A DNA stretch of 5,470 nt from Planctomycetota bacterium (GTDB lineage: Bacteria > Planctomycetota > PUPC01 > JABMSA01 > JAUWKK01), in NCBI GenBank assembly GCA_030614245.1, contig JAUWKK010000210.1, positions 1-5,470 on the forward strand. Reading direction: 5' to 3'. Below, in pieces: positions 5,168 through 5,470 of this stretch. Both the position numbers and the translations under genes were made by a program. How positions within the stretch are numbered: the first letter of the stretch is position 1; every line of letters begins with the position of its first letter. The notes under the pieces were generated by a model. The model was not told where the DNA came from, ran no database searches, and worked only from the letters and a program-made list of their open reading frames with translations.

Positions 5168-5470
5168 ATGCAAATACTTCCGGCAATTGACTTAAAGGGC
5201 GGCCGATGCGTGCGGCTTTTGCAGGGGAAGGCCGACAGGGAGACTGTCTATAGCGATGACCCGGTGGCCGTGGCACGGAAATGGTGCGATCTGGGCGGCG
5301 AGCGGCTGCACGTGGTTGATCTGGATGGCGCCTTCGAGGGCGAGCCGAGGCATCTGGACGTCGCAATCCGCATCGCGGCCCAAGTCGGCTGCCTCGTCGA
5401 GCTTGGCGGCGGGATTCGCACCGACGAGACGATAGCGAACGCGCTCGACGGCGGCATCGAGCGCGTGGTG
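5168..5470 (+). CDS. hisA: HisA, ProFAR isomerase, 5' part only
   Basis: The frame is open to the window end: 101 residues of an expected 240 or so. HisA is the (beta/alpha)8-barrel enzyme that isomerises ProFAR to PRFAR in histidine synthesis. Visible family features are LPAIDLKGGRCVRLLQG (4-20) with catalytic D8, the VVDLDGAF strand (49-56) and ELGGGIR (78-84). The second catalytic Asp, near 130, lies beyond the window. The start ATG 5168 follows AGGA (5158-5161) by 6 nt. The 76-bp gap after aroB' holds no clear terminator or promoter, so read-through from the aroA'-aroB' operon is possible. HisF is a paralogue with a similar fold; the LPAIDLKGGRCVRL start and the absence of the HisF N-terminal CLD motif favour HisA. 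Confidence 0.93.
   Translation, partial: MQILPAIDLKGGRCVRLLQGKADRETVYSDDPVAVARKWCDLGGERLHVVDLDGAFEGEPRHLDVAIRIAAQVGCLVELGGGIRTDETIANALDGGIERVV

Overview
The window is GC-rich bacterial DNA (coding regions look near 60% GC). Gene ends are tight, promoters are of sigma-70 type and Shine-Dalgarno sites are clear. The isoprenoid gene is a bacterial MEP-pathway enzyme (IspH). The aromatic-pathway genes, however, are of the type first described in methanogenic archaea, which is found in only some bacteria. I cannot fix the phylum from the sequence alone; a deep-branching or uncultivated environmental bacterium fits best.

Layout. Positions 1-366 hold a non-coding tandem array with an exact 107-bp period: three full units and a truncated fourth. 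It runs into an extended -10 promoter for a 577-codon gene (417-2150, +). That gene encodes a fusion of IspH (HMBPP reductase, last step of the MEP pathway) to a UbiA-type membrane prenyltransferase domain. Convergent to it, at 2240-2605 (-), is a 121-codon gene whose C-terminal half looks like the glycyl-radical tail of anaerobic ribonucleotide reductase (NrdD), but standing alone. It has its own candidate promoter and intrinsic terminator. Positions 2606-3007 form a 402-bp intergenic region with promoters in both directions, two short palindromes that overlap them, and an orphan leftward terminator.

From 3008 rightward runs an apparent operon. It begins with an 83-aa single-pass membrane protein of unknown function. 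Next is 2-amino-3,7-dideoxy-D-threo-hept-6-ulosonate (ADH) synthase (aroA', 3302-4102), then 3-dehydroquinate synthase II (aroB', 4099-5091, overlapping aroA' by 4 bp). Last is the 5' part of hisA, which runs off the window end.

How the genes work together. AroA' and AroB' make 3-dehydroquinate from a ketose phosphate and aspartate semialdehyde, bypassing DAHP synthase and classical AroB. With hisA this gives an amino-acid biosynthesis block. The IspH-UbiA fusion joins isoprenoid-precursor supply to a membrane prenyl-transfer domain. The two points most worth following are the stand-alone NrdD-tail protein, which recalls the autonomous glycyl radical cofactor YfiD/GrcA of pyruvate formate-lyase, and the IspH-UbiA fusion with its atypical first prenyl-diphosphate motif.
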